DNA of 64,000 nucleotides from NCBI RefSeq assembly GCF_000455345.1, contig NZ_HG315690.1, positions 1,625,360 to 1,689,359 on the forward strand. Reading direction: 5' to 3'. A program made the translations under genes and the position numbers. Below the pieces are notes generated by a model, which did no database searches, was not told the DNA's origin, and was given only the letters and a program-made list of their open reading frames with translations. The stretch comes from Halopiger goleimassiliensis. GTDB taxonomy: Archaea > Halobacteriota > Halobacteria > Halobacteriales > Natrialbaceae. Shown here one piece after another: positions 45,118 to 54,334 of the stretch (its first letter is position 1; each line of letters opens with the position of its first letter).

Positions 45118-46868
45118 TAGGCAGGCACCTCCTCGGAGAGTTTTTCGGTGATCTCTTCGGCGAGTTCGTCCGCCTTGAAGCGGACGCCGGTATACTTGTT
45201 AATGCGCTTCACACGGGTAAGTGCGTCGTGTTCGAGCAGGTCGGCGAACTGACCCGTGGCGTTGTTCTCGACGACGATGACCTCGTCGGCGGCCTCGATC
45301 TCCTCCGAGAGGTCCGGTCGCGGGAAGATGTACGGCACCGAGATGACCCGGACGTTCAGGCCGTCTTCTTCGAGGTAGTCGAGGGCTTCGATGAGCGCGC
45401 CCTCGTTGGAGCCCCACGAGATGACGAGGTCGTCGGCGTCGGCATCGCCGAACTCCCGGTAGTCCCAGTCCTCGCGCTCCTCGGCGGTTTCGACCTTGCG
45501 GTAGCGTTTGTCGACCTGCTGGACGCGCTCGTCCTGGTCCTCGGTCCGGCGACCGAGTTCGTCGTGCTCGAGGCCGGTGGACATGTGTGCACCCTCTTCG
45601 GTGCCCGGGATCGCCCGGGGACTGATGCCGTCGTCGGTGACGGCGTGGGCGCGGAACCGACCCTGGGCGTCGAGCCACTCGTCGACCTCGTCCTCCTCGA
45701 CGAGTTTGCCGCGATCGATCTCCACCTCGTCCATGTCGAACGCCTCCGGCGGGAACGTCTGTTCGGTGACCGACATCGCGAGGTCGGAGACGAGGAAGAC
45801 CGGCGTCTGGTACTTCTCGGCGAGGTTGAACGCTTCGACGGTCTTCCAGAAACACTCCGTGATCGAGGTCGGCGTGATGACGAACCGCGGGATCTCACCG
45901 TGACCGCCGTACAGCGCCATGTTGAGGTCGCCCTGCTCCTGTTTCGTCGGCATCCCCGTCGAGGGACCGGAGCGCTGGACGTCGGTGATGACCAGCGGCG
46001 TCTCGCTCTGGGCGACGAGGCCGAAGGTCTCGGTCATCAGGTCGATCCCCGCACCGGACGTCGCGGTCATCGCGCGGGCACCGCCGCGGGCAGCGCCGAG
46101 CGCCATGTTGATCGCCGAGAGTTCGTCCTCGGCCTGCACGACGTGGCCGCCGTACTCCTCGATCCGACCGGTCAGGTACTCCATGATCGAGGTCGCGGGC
46201 GTGATCGGATAGCCGGCGTAGAACCGACAGCCGGCGGCGAGGGCCCCCATCCCGATCGCCTCGTTCCCGTTCAGGAGGACGTAGTCCTCGTCGGTGACTT
46301 CGAGATCGTAGCCGAGGTCGACGTCGTAGTTCTCCTGGACGTACTCCTGGCCCAGGCGGGCGGCCTCCTTGTTGTTCTCGACGATCTTCGACCCCTTGCC
46401 GCCGAAGCGCTTCTCGAGCGCCTCGTCCAAGTACTCGACGTCGAAGCCGGTGATCTCACAGGCAGCCCCGAGCGCGACGATGTTGCGCATGATCGCGCCG
46501 CCGGCGTCCTCCGCCAGCGACTTCAGGGGGACGTCGACGGCCGTCATCTCCTCGGGAATCTCGGCCTCCCAGGAGCGTTCGCCGTCGTAGATGATGGCGC
46601 TCCCCTCGTGGAGTTCATCGAGATTTTCGTCGATGGTCCGCTGGGTGAGCGCGACGAGAATGTCGAGGCGATCGACGACGCTGCGTACCTCGTCGACCGA
46701 CGTCCGAATCTTGTACGCGGTGTAGCCGCCACGGATCCGCGACGCGAAGTCCTTCGACGTGAACACGTGTCGCCCAGCGCGCGAAAGCGCCTGCGCGAAG
46801 ATCTTCCCGGTGGAGTCGATACCGTCGCCGGCCTCGCCTCCAATCGCCCAGTTGAGGTCCTCAGCCAT
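45117..46868 (-). CDS. korA: 2-oxoacid:ferredoxin oxidoreductase alpha subunit (gamma-alpha fusion)
   Basis: A 583-residue subunit from the ATG at 46868 (MAEDLNWAIGGEAGDGIDST). Residues 1-190 are the gamma domain with GGEAGDGIDSTGKIFAQALS; residues 200-440 the alpha TPP-cofactor part with AGYPITPATSIMEYL, QAEDELSAINMALGAARGGA and TDVQRSGPSTGMPTKQEQGD; the C-terminal part is the transketolase-C-like domain (SWGSNEGALIEALDYLEEDG). The YPITPATS signature indicates KorA-type. Couples to ferredoxin, not NAD. An AT-rich promoter and GGAGGG precede it. Confidence 0.95.
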   Translation of the reverse strand: MAEDLNWAIGGEAGDGIDSTGKIFAQALSRAGRHVFTSKDFASRIRGGYTAYKIRTSVDEVRSVVDRLDILVALTQRTIDENLDELHEGSAIIYDGERSWEAEIPEEMTAVDVPLKSLAEDAGGAIMRNIVALGAACEITGFDVEYLDEALEKRFGGKGSKIVENNKEAARLGQEYVQENYDVDLGYDLEVTDEDYVLLNGNEAIGMGALAAGCRFYAGYPITPATSIMEYLTGRIEEYGGHVVQAEDELSAINMALGAARGGARAMTATSGAGIDLMTETFGLVAQSETPLVITDVQRSGPSTGMPTKQEQGDLNMALYGGHGEIPRFVITPTSITECFWKTVEAFNLAEKYQTPVFLVSDLAMSVTEQTFPPEAFDMDEVEIDRGKLVEEDEVDEWLDAQGRFRAHAVTDDGISPRAIPGTEEGAHMSTGLEHDELGRRTEDQDERVQQVDKRYRKVETAEEREDWDYREFGDADADDLVISWGSNEGALIEALDYLEEDGLNVRVISVPYIFPRPDLSEEIEAADEVIVVENNATGQFADLLEHDALTRVKRINKYTGVRFKADELAEEITEKLSEEVPA

Positions 46869-47195
46869 GTTAGGGCGACACTTGCCCTCCACAAATGAAA
46901 AGGCTTCTGAAACCCGTACCGACGATTGTGATTGACTCAAAATTTTCCCGATTTCCGGGTGACGGTTCGGTCCAGAAGATCACCGGACAGGTCGACGGCC
47001 GATCGAATCGGCACCCGTGCTAACAGCGGCCGTGTTCCGACGGTAGTCATACCCGATCGCACCGGTTTCGATCGAGGTTTCTCGCCGTGAATCGCACGGC
47101 TGTCTCGATCACGGTCCGCGACGGCCGCGGGACTCGCGCGACGAACCCGTCGGCGAACGAAACGACTTTTCGAGCGACTGCCGAATCGCTGCGGT
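46869..47195. other. intergenic between divergent genes
   Basis: 327 bases. On the minus strand, GCCTTTTCATTTG and a GGAGGG before korA look like its promoter and ribosome-binding site. An AT-rich patch (CAAAATTTTCCC, about 46938-46950) is also present. No RNA or ORF is supported. Confidence 0.5.
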
Positions 47196-47834
47196 ATGGA
47201 AGGCACTCCCGTCACCGTCGCTTCCGTTCGCGACGTCGGCCCCGATACGGTCGCACTCGAACTCGAGACGCCCCCGGAGTTCGACGCCGCGCCCGGACAG
47301 TTCGTCCTGCTGCGGGCGGCACCCGAAGGCGAAGAGATCGCCCGCCACTACACCCTCTCCTCGCCGTCCGTCGGCGAGACGTTCGAACTCACCGTCGGAA
47401 TCGATCCCGACGGCGACCTCTCCCCGTGGCTCGCCGACCTCGAGGGCGGCGAGACCGTCCACGTCGAAGGTCCCTTCGGGAACATCACCTACGAGCGCGA
47501 CCGCGACGTCGTCGCCGTCGCTGGCGGACCCGGCGTCGGCCCCGCGGTGTCGATTGCCGAAGCCGCACGCGAAGCGGGCCACGAGGCCGTCGTCATCTAT
47601 CGGGACGACGCCCCCGCCCACACAGACCGTCTCGAGGCCCTCGAGGACGACGGCGCGACCGTCCACGTGCTCGAGGGGGACGCCGACGACGAACTGGCCG
47701 CGGCGATCGACTCCCACGTCGACGACGGGCAGGTGTACGCCTTCGGCTTCGCTGACTTCGTGACGGCCGTCGCGGACGCCATCGAGGACGCCGGCGGCGA
47801 TCCGGACGACGCGCTCATCGAGAACTTCGGGTGA
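47196..47834 (+). CDS. FAD/NAD-binding ferredoxin-reductase-like oxidoreductase
   Basis: A 212-residue protein of the FNR family. The first half binds flavin (PGQFVLLRAAPEGEEIARHY, then TLSSPS, the RxYS-type motif). The second half binds NAD(P) (VAVAGGPGVGPAVSIAEAAR). A terminal VYAFGFADFVTAVADAIEDA follows. It likely moves electrons between NAD(P)H and a small redox partner; being between korAB and phoU suggests but does not prove a ferredoxin link. Short for the family. Confidence 0.88.
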   Translation: MEGTPVTVASVRDVGPDTVALELETPPEFDAAPGQFVLLRAAPEGEEIARHYTLSSPSVGETFELTVGIDPDGDLSPWLADLEGGETVHVEGPFGNITYERDRDVVAVAGGPGVGPAVSIAEAAREAGHEAVVIYRDDAPAHTDRLEALEDDGATVHVLEGDADDELAAAIDSHVDDGQVYAFGFADFVTAVADAIEDAGGDPDDALIENFG

Positions 47835-47907
47835 CGCCGGGAAACGGACCGAGACCTCGACGCAGACGAGCACAAGCTATTTTGCCACACGAACTGCTTG
47901 CTGAACC

Positions 47908-48579
47908 ATGGCTCGCAAATCCTATCAGGAGCAACTCACGGAACTCCGTGAGGACATCCTCTATATGAGCGAGGTCGTCCTCGAGCGACTTCGCATGGGA
48001 CTCGACGCGTTAGAGCAGAAAGACGAGGAGTTGGCCCAGGAGGTCATCACCGGCGACGACGAGATCAACCGGATGTACCTCGACCTCGAGCAGGACTGCA
48101 TCGACCTGCTCGCGCTCCAGCAGCCGGTCGCCAGCGACCTGCGCTTTATCGCGGCCTCGTTCAAGATCATCACCGACCTCGAGCGCATCGCCGACCTGGC
48201 GGTCAACCTCGGGGAGTACACCCTCGAGGCCGAGGAGAACCTCTTCCCGGACGTCGACGTCCAGGAGATGGGCGAGTTGACCCTCGAGATGGTCGAGGAT
48301 GCGATGACCGCCTACGAGACCGAAGACACCGACGCCTGTCGCCAGCTTGCGGTCCGCGACGACGACCTCGACCAGTTCGCGGAGCGAGCGAGCGAGATCG
48401 TCGTCCGGGACCTCATCGAACGCGAACTCGACTCGCCGGACGAGGTCGAACGCATCCTGCAGGACGTCTCGCGGCTCCTGTTGACGATTCGTGACTTGGA
48501 GCGCGTCGGCGATCACTCGGTCAACATCGCCGCGCGAACGCTGTACATGGTGGAGAACGACGACGAACTGATCTACTGA
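47908..48579 (+). CDS. phoU: phosphate signaling complex protein PhoU
   Basis: A 223-residue PhoU with two repeated three-helix bundles. MARKSYQEQLTELREDILYM and LQQPVASDLRFIAASFKIIT are the first repeat's metal-site helices (with DLERIADLAVNLGEYT); the second repeat has RLLLTIRDLERVGDHSVNIA. PhoU tunes phosphate uptake with a Pst transporter, but no pst gene is beside it in the window. The TATTTTGC box 27 bases upstream supports leaderless expression. Confidence 0.93.
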   Translation: MARKSYQEQLTELREDILYMSEVVLERLRMGLDALEQKDEELAQEVITGDDEINRMYLDLEQDCIDLLALQQPVASDLRFIAASFKIITDLERIADLAVNLGEYTLEAEENLFPDVDVQEMGELTLEMVEDAMTAYETEDTDACRQLAVRDDDLDQFAERASEIVVRDLIERELDSPDEVERILQDVSRLLLTIRDLERVGDHSVNIAARTLYMVENDDELIY

Positions 48580-48591
48580 CCACGACCGTAG

Positions 48592-48969
48592 CTATCCGTT
48601 CTTCTCGCGGCCCGGAACGCCGGTCAACAGTTGCCCCACGTCGTGGACGTTTCGCGTCTGGAGCAGCAGTTCCGCCGCCTCGCGGACGGTGAACGACGCC
48701 TCCAGTTCGACGCCGTGACAGCGGGCGTAACACTCGAGCCAGTCGTTCATCGCGCCGGTCAGGGCCTCGAGTTCGGCCGGCGAGAACGGGACCATCCGGC
48801 CGCCCGTCCGTGCCTCCACGTAGAGCCAGATGGCTTCGCCAGCCCCCTCGCGGAGGTAGGCAGTCGGCTCCTCGCGTTGCCTACGATCGGGACGCTCGTC
48901 GTCGAAGGCGGCGCGGTCGCGTTCGGCCCGTCGCTCGAGTGCGGCGATGCGTGGTCCGTACCCGCTCAT
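48592..48969 (-). CDS. small conserved protein at the end of the flavoprotein operon
   Basis: A 125-residue protein from the ATG at 48969, overlapping the fixCX stop (TGATG). MSGYGPRIAALERRAERDRA is a charged helix; EPTAYLREGAGEAIWLYVEA and FSPAELEALTGAMNDWLECY follow, and the end is FTVREAAELLLQTRNVHDVG. No motif is known. Coupled translation with the ETF operon suggests it serves that complex, perhaps in assembly or as a regulator of it. Confidence 0.75.
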   Translation of the reverse strand: MSGYGPRIAALERRAERDRAAFDDERPDRRQREEPTAYLREGAGEAIWLYVEARTGGRMVPFSPAELEALTGAMNDWLECYARCHGVELEASFTVREAAELLLQTRNVHDVGQLLTGVPGREKNG

Positions 48970-50663
48970 CAGCCCTCCCTGTACTCGACGCCCTTCCCGC
49001 CACGGGGATGTTCCCACTCGGTGTCGGCGACGATGGCGCACGTGCCACACTCGACGCAGGGCTGGGTGTCGAGGCTGACGACGGTTTCGGTCGTGCCGTT
49101 GCGCTCGACCTCCTCGGAGCGGTAACAGCCGCCGCCAAAGTCCTCCGCGCTGACCGGACAGGCGTAGACGGCCGCCCCGCTCGCGTCGAACGACTCGTCC
49201 TCGAGTTCGATGTGGGGGTTTCCCACGTCCGTATCGTAGGTGAGGTCGCCGATGCGCTCCTCGAGCGTCGGCGGGTCGACCTCGTTCTCCCAGTGGATGG
49301 TCCGGCCCTGCGTCTCCCCGATGATCGACGGAATCGTGACGTAGCCCGTCCGCGTGTCGGGCAGCATCGACAGCAGGAACGGCGAGTTGAACGCCCGCTG
49401 CAGCAGGTAGCTCGAGAGCGAGTTGCCGAGCGCGACGCGGCCGACCGGCGAGTCCAGTACCCGCTCGGCGAGGTTCGTGACAGTCTCGTTCTCGCCGACG
49501 GTCCGTGCGAGTTCGTACCGCCGGGGACGGAGTTTGTCCATCGTCCCCGACTCCTCGAGGAGTTTCGCGTAGCGCCGGCCCGCGGCTTCGGGATCGGCGT
49601 TGCCCTTCGTGACCGCGTAGGCGTCGGCCGCCAGCGCGCCGGCGGTGACGGCGTGATTCATCCCCTTGATGATCGGCCCCTGGGCCTGCATCTGACCGGC
49701 GGCGTCGCCGACCAGTACGAGTCGGTCTTCGTAGGGCTCGCGGTGGGCGATCTTCTTCGAGTCGGGGACGAGTTTCGCGGCGTACTCCCGTTCCTCGTAC
49801 TCGTCGCCGATCCAGGTCGCCAGCATCGGGTGGGTGAGCAGCGCGTCGAGCAACGCGTGGGGATCGGCCCGCTGCTCGACCAGGCTGTCGAGGTGGAAGA
49901 CGGTCCCGATCGACAGCGACTCGGCGTTCGTGTAGAGGAAGCCGCCGCCGCGGACGTCCTCGAAGAGGTCCCCCGAGAAGAGGTGGGCGACGCCTTCGTC
50001 CGCGTCGATCCCGAACCGATCGTCGATGACGTCGGGGTCCATATCGACGACGGCCTTGACGCCCTGGAACCACTCGTCGGGCTCCTCCCAGTCCATCAGG
50101 CCCGCGTCGCGGGCGAGTTCGGAGTTGACGCCGTCGGCCGCGACGATCAGGTCCGCCTCGATGGGGTCGAGTTCGTCGCAGGTGACGCCGACGATCTCGC
50201 CGTCTTCACGCAGGAGGCCGTTCACCCGCACGTTCGTCAGCACGCCGCCGCCCGTCTCGCTGGTCTTCTCGTGGACCCGCTCCTCGAGCCACGAATCCAT
50301 CCGCCGCCGGAGGACGGCGTCGCACCACTCGGTGTCGTGCTCGTGGAGGTCGGTGAGGTCGTACGTCTTGACCTTGTTGCCCGCGACGTTGTGGATTCGA
50401 TACTCCGTGACAGGTCGTTCGGCGGCCCCCTCGCGGAAGCCGTCGAACAGGTCGTCGATCGTGTACGGGGCCGACTCCTCGGCGTAGATCAGCCCGCCGG
50501 AGACGTTCTTCGATCCCGCCTCGGTGCCGCGCTCGAGGACGAGCGTCTCGACGCCGTGCTCGGCGAGTCTGGCCGCGGCCGCGGCTCCGCCAGGACCACA
50601 GCCGACGACCACGGCCTCGTAGCGTTCGCGCTCGGCCTCGTCTGCGTCGATGCCGACGCTCAT
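48969..50663 (-). CDS. ETF:quinone oxidoreductase-like FixC with fused FixX iron-sulfur domain
   Basis: A 564-residue flavoprotein. The FAD motif VVVGCGPGGAAAAARLAEH lies near residue 18. GDAAGQMQAQGPIIKGMNHA is the second FAD motif. The C-terminal 70 residues carry a FixX-like [4Fe-4S] domain with an early Cys (YACPVSAEDF) and CVECGTC near residues 534-540, ending EHPRGGKGVEYREG. The two units FixC and FixX are fused. It takes electrons from EtfBA to (mena)quinone. Overlapping ATGA start with etfA confirms the operon. Confidence 0.92.
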   Translation of the reverse strand: MSVGIDADEAERERYEAVVVGCGPGGAAAAARLAEHGVETLVLERGTEAGSKNVSGGLIYAEESAPYTIDDLFDGFREGAAERPVTEYRIHNVAGNKVKTYDLTDLHEHDTEWCDAVLRRRMDSWLEERVHEKTSETGGGVLTNVRVNGLLREDGEIVGVTCDELDPIEADLIVAADGVNSELARDAGLMDWEEPDEWFQGVKAVVDMDPDVIDDRFGIDADEGVAHLFSGDLFEDVRGGGFLYTNAESLSIGTVFHLDSLVEQRADPHALLDALLTHPMLATWIGDEYEEREYAAKLVPDSKKIAHREPYEDRLVLVGDAAGQMQAQGPIIKGMNHAVTAGALAADAYAVTKGNADPEAAGRRYAKLLEESGTMDKLRPRRYELARTVGENETVTNLAERVLDSPVGRVALGNSLSSYLLQRAFNSPFLLSMLPDTRTGYVTIPSIIGETQGRTIHWENEVDPPTLEERIGDLTYDTDVGNPHIELEDESFDASGAAVYACPVSAEDFGGGCYRSEEVERNGTTETVVSLDTQPCVECGTCAIVADTEWEHPRGGKGVEYREG

Positions 50664-52255
50664 TCGGGCTCACCTCCGCCGTCCGCGCCGCTACCGTCGG
50701 CGACGGCCTCGGGCGCGAGTTCGCCCGATTCGACGGCCTCCGTCAGTTGCGGGAGCACCTCGAACAGGTCCCCCTCGACGAAGTAGTCGCTGAAATCGCG
50801 GATGCGCGCGTCGGTGTCGGTGTTGATCGCGACGATAGTGTCGGACTCGTCCATCCCGACCTTGTGCTGGACCGCGCCGGAGACGCCGGCCGCTATGTAG
50901 AGGTCGGGCGCGACGACCTGGCCCGTCTCCCCGATCTGGCGTTCCTCCTTCGCGTACGCCTCGACGTGGCTCTCGAACTCGTACGAGGAGGTGACGATCC
51001 CCCGGGTGATGCCGAGGGCGGCGTCCTCGAAGGCGTCGACGAGGTCGAGGCCCAGTTCCATCCCCCCGGTGGGGTCGTCGGCGATGCCGCGGCCGAGACA
51101 GACGATCACCTCGTGACCGGTGAGGTCGACGCCTCCCTCCAGCCGATCGTACTCGGTGATCTCGACGCGGAACCAGTCGTCCGGGAGGTCCATCTCGTGT
51201 TCGACGACCAGCCCGTCCCGATCGTAATCGGGATCGATCGGGTCGAAGCTCCCCGGAATGACCGACGCACCCTGCGGGTGGAACTCCCGGCCCGGATTGT
51301 CGAGACAGAGGATCGTCGAGTACTCGAAGCCGGAGAAGTCCGGCCGCTTCATGTGCAGGACCTTCTCGAAGGTCTTCTTCACGCCCGGCTCGCCGGTCTT
51401 GACGGGGTTCGAGACCTCGTTCTCCTCGATGAAGAGGTCCGAGCAGTCCGAGGCGAGTCCGGAGTCGAGTTCCGCCTGGACCTTCGCGGAGAGGTCCCGG
51501 CCGTTGTTCGTCGCCGGAAACAGGACGTACCGGGGTTTGTCGTAGTCGCGCCAGTCGGTGCTCTCGATCGAGCCCTCGCCGCGGGCCATGTGAGCCGCGA
51601 TCTCGGTGTAGGGCTTGTGCAGGAAGCGATCGAGGCGCTCGTCGTCGTGGTAGACCGCGACGTCGGCCCCGTAGGCGATGCACTCCTCGGCGAGGCCCTC
51701 ACAGTCGTCACCCATCAGGAACGCGACGACGCGCTCTTCGTCCCCGTACTCGTCCGCAAAGTCGTCCATCAATCGTCGCGCTTTGCCGAGCATCTCCCTC
51801 GAGACGTCGATGAGGTCGCCCCCCTGGGTCTCGCAGAAGACCCACATGTCGGCGTACTCGCCGTCCTCGAGCGCACGGACGTGTTTCTTGTCCCGGGTGG
51901 GGTGAGAGAGGTCGTCGTCCGCTTCGTCGGCGTCGGTTTCGTCGGGTTCGGTCTCCTCGTCGTCTGCCTGGGCTTCCTCGATCTCCTCACCCTCTGCCTC
52001 GTCACCGACCGTCTCTTTCGTCTCCTCGTACTCGCCTTCCGTCTCGGTGTCGCCCTCCACGCCCGCGGTTTCGTCGTCGGCGTCGAGCGCGCCGATCGCC
52101 TCGAGCCGTCGGTGGACGACCTCGCGGGCCGTCTTCCGGTCGCGACCGGCCTGCTCGGCCTCGAGGATCGACTGCAGGACGTCCGCGTCGTCGACCGCCT
52201 CGAGTTCCTCGCGCAGTTCGTCGACCGTGTGCTCGTCTGGATCGATCTCGGTCAT
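50660..52255 (-). CDS. etfA: electron transfer flavoprotein alpha subunit with acidic N-terminal extension
   Basis: About 531 residues from the ATG at 52255 (MTEIDPDEHTVDELREELEA); a GTG at 52264 gives 3 more. Residues from about 140 on are EtfA (FixB), with the FAD motif AGVSGAVQHKVGMDESDTIV near residue 455 and the preceding GRGIADDPTGGMELGLDLVD. The N-terminal 140 residues are an extra: helical EAVDDADVLQSILEAEQAGR, then a Glu/Asp-rich stretch. The usual EtfA is about 320 residues. Partner of EtfB; electrons flow on to FixCX. Confidence 0.92.
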   Translation of the reverse strand: MTEIDPDEHTVDELREELEAVDDADVLQSILEAEQAGRDRKTAREVVHRRLEAIGALDADDETAGVEGDTETEGEYEETKETVGDEAEGEEIEEAQADDEETEPDETDADEADDDLSHPTRDKKHVRALEDGEYADMWVFCETQGGDLIDVSREMLGKARRLMDDFADEYGDEERVVAFLMGDDCEGLAEECIAYGADVAVYHDDERLDRFLHKPYTEIAAHMARGEGSIESTDWRDYDKPRYVLFPATNNGRDLSAKVQAELDSGLASDCSDLFIEENEVSNPVKTGEPGVKKTFEKVLHMKRPDFSGFEYSTILCLDNPGREFHPQGASVIPGSFDPIDPDYDRDGLVVEHEMDLPDDWFRVEITEYDRLEGGVDLTGHEVIVCLGRGIADDPTGGMELGLDLVDAFEDAALGITRGIVTSSYEFESHVEAYAKEERQIGETGQVVAPDLYIAAGVSGAVQHKVGMDESDTIVAINTDTDARIRDFSDYFVEGDLFEVLPQLTEAVESGELAPEAVADGSGADGGGEPE

Positions 52256-52256
52256 C

Positions 52257-53126
52257 TCACTCACCCGCCTCCGCAGCGTACGGGTGCATCTCCGCGACGA
52301 GTTCGCCCATCCCCTCGGGGTCGTCGGGTTCGATCATCGTCGCCTCCCGCTCGGATGGGGCCTTCGGGATCGGGTCGACCGAGGAGACGATGGTCGGCGA
52401 GCCGTCCAGGCCGATGTAGTCCGGGTCGAGGTTGAGGTCGACGTGGTCCCACGTCGTCAGGTGATCCTCGTGGTCGGCGGCGCGCTCCTCGGTCTCGGTC
52501 CGGAGTCGCTTGTGAGTCAGCCGGTGGGACGCTTTCCGGTAGATGGGTTCGAACTCGGGGTCCGTGACGACGAAACAGGGGAGCGGTGCCTCTACCGTCT
52601 CGATCTCGTCCACGTCGCCCTCGACGAGCCGTCTCGCCCGCAGTCGGCGCTCGTCGGGGTCGATGTCGAGCGCGATCACGTGGGTGACGATCGGCCAATC
52701 CATCGCCCAGCAGGTCTGAGGCCCCGTCTGGCCCGTCTCCCCGTCGGCCGTCTTGAACCCCGCGAACACGAGGTCGATCTCGGCGACCTCCTCCCGATAC
52801 TTCTCGAGGCCCGCGCTCAGGGTGATCGCCGTCGCCCACGTGTCCGAGGCCGCGAGTTCCCGATCCGAGAGCAGGTAGCTGTCGTCGGTGTACACCGACT
52901 CCATCGCCTCCTCCAGAACGTCCGCGTACCCCGGCGGCCCCATGCTCATCCCGCTGACGTGGCCGCCGTGGCGAACCTTCGTCTGGAGGGCCGCCTCGAG
53001 CGCGAACGCGTCGTTCGGGTTCATCACCGTCGGCGTCTTCCCTCGCTCGAGGTGGCCGTCCTCGTCGAACGACACCGCGCCCTCGGAGAAGTCCGGGACC
53101 CCCTTCGTCAGCACGATCGATCGCAT
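52257..53126 (-). CDS. etfB: electron transfer flavoprotein beta subunit
   Basis: A 289-residue EtfB/FixA from the ATG at 53126 (MRSIVLTKGVPDFSEGAVSF). DLVFAGFKTADGETGQTGPQ is the nucleotide-binding loop; in bifurcating FixA-type proteins this loop reads DGxTxQVGP, and here it is DGETGQTGP, a near match. VMNPNDAFALEAALQTKVRH is the family N-terminal motif. It opens the etfB-etfA-fixCX-small-protein operon. Whether it carries a second FAD (bifurcation) or AMP is not settled by sequence. Confidence 0.93.
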   Translation of the reverse strand: MRSIVLTKGVPDFSEGAVSFDEDGHLERGKTPTVMNPNDAFALEAALQTKVRHGGHVSGMSMGPPGYADVLEEAMESVYTDDSYLLSDRELAASDTWATAITLSAGLEKYREEVAEIDLVFAGFKTADGETGQTGPQTCWAMDWPIVTHVIALDIDPDERRLRARRLVEGDVDEIETVEAPLPCFVVTDPEFEPIYRKASHRLTHKRLRTETEERAADHEDHLTTWDHVDLNLDPDYIGLDGSPTIVSSVDPIPKAPSEREATMIEPDDPEGMGELVAEMHPYAAEAGE

Positions 53127-53341
53127 GAGACGCTCCCTCCGTGTGTGGTGTTTTCTCGTACCATTCCCGCCTCGGGCTATCACACTATAACTATTAAGAA
53201 TGGGGGAGCGTTCCACCGCGAGAAGCACGGGGGAGACGGCCTCCTACCGGACGAATCGGACGGTCGGTTCTGGTCGTCTCCGAGGATAGCCGTGGAAATC
53301 AACCGATCACGACTACGGCCGTCTCGAGCCAACGACCGCCG

Positions 53342-54199
53342 TCACTCGCGTTGGCGTTCGGTCGTGCCCATCGTGATCTCGCCGTCGGCACGGATCGTGC
53401 CGTCGACTTCGGCGTCGGGTCCGAGCTCGAGGTCCGCACACGAGACGTCGCCGAGAATCCGCGCGCCCGCGGCGACGGTGACGTCGCCGTGACGCGTCGT
53501 CAGGTCGCCGTGGATGCGCGTGTCCTCGCCTACGGTGACGTCGCCGCGGGCCCGGAGGCTGCCGAAGACGTTGCAGTCGGCCCCGACGTCGATGGTTTCG
53601 GCGCGGACGTTCCCGTGGAGCCGACAGTCGTCGCCGATCGTCGCCGGCGTCGACACGCGCCAGGCGTCGTCGCCGACGGTCGCGTTCCGCGGGATGACAA
53701 GCGGGTCGGTGTCGGGCGTCTCGCCCTCCTCGTCGACCAGTTCCGAGATGAGCCGCTGGGCGGTCTCCTCCTCGCCGATCAACAGCAGGTGCTTGAGGTA
53801 GACGAACAACAAGACGATGGTCGGCATCGGGTTCCGGATGACGATCCAGCCGTTGGCCTCGAACCCCTCCTCGATGTCGACGTCGTCGCCGATGTCCAGG
53901 TCCCCGGCGACTTTCAACTTGCCGCCGATGTGGACCCGTTCGCCGATGTAGGCGTCCTGGCCGACGAGCACGTTCTCGGCGACGTCACACCACATGTCGA
54001 GGCGACAGTCGCCGTCGGCCTCGATGTCGCCGCCGAACTCGACGCTCTCGCCGGCCAGCACGTTCCGTCCGCGCACGCCGAACTCGATCGTCGAGCGCGC
54101 GCCGACGAGCACGTCCCCGTCGGTCTCGAGGGCGACTTCCTTCGCTTCCGTCCCGTCGGGAACGACGAGTTCGTCGAGCGGGTCCCTGCCTACGGCCAC
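53342..54199 (-). CDS. bactofilin-like / polymer-forming protein with an internal hydrophobic helix
   Basis: A 285-residue protein from a GTG at 54199. Repeating hexad-like turns (VLVGARSTIEFGVRGRNVL, IGDDVDIEEGFEANGWIVIR, VTVGEDTRIHGDLTTRHGDV, ILGDVSCADLELGPDAEVDG) form a right-handed beta-helix like bactofilins or the left-handed helix acyltransferases. The helix is broken near residues 125-150 by NPMPTIVLLFVYLKHLLLIG, hydrophobic enough for a membrane contact. No acyltransferase active site is seen. A surface or cytoskeletal role is inferred. Confidence 0.78.
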   Translation of the reverse strand: MAVGRDPLDELVVPDGTEAKEVALETDGDVLVGARSTIEFGVRGRNVLAGESVEFGGDIEADGDCRLDMWCDVAENVLVGQDAYIGERVHIGGKLKVAGDLDIGDDVDIEEGFEANGWIVIRNPMPTIVLLFVYLKHLLLIGEEETAQRLISELVDEEGETPDTDPLVIPRNATVGDDAWRVSTPATIGDDCRLHGNVRAETIDVGADCNVFGSLRARGDVTVGEDTRIHGDLTTRHGDVTVAAGARILGDVSCADLELGPDAEVDGTIRADGEITMGTTERQRE

Positions 54200-54305
54200 A
54201 CTCGAGGGCCATGTGACTGCCGCGTAATAAACTTCGTCGTTGGTCGTCTGACGCCTGTCTGCACGCCGTCAGGTCCGCGTCTCCGCCGACGCGACAGCCG
54301 TCCCC

Positions 54306-54313
54306 TTTTCATA
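54306..54313 (+). promoter_or_regulatory. TATA-like box for the gene at 54335
   Basis: TTTTCATA centred 26 bases before the ATG at 54335, typical of leaderless haloarchaeal genes. It supports the short start. Confidence 0.6.
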
Positions 54314-54334
54314 GCTCGACTCGTACGCCCGTGC

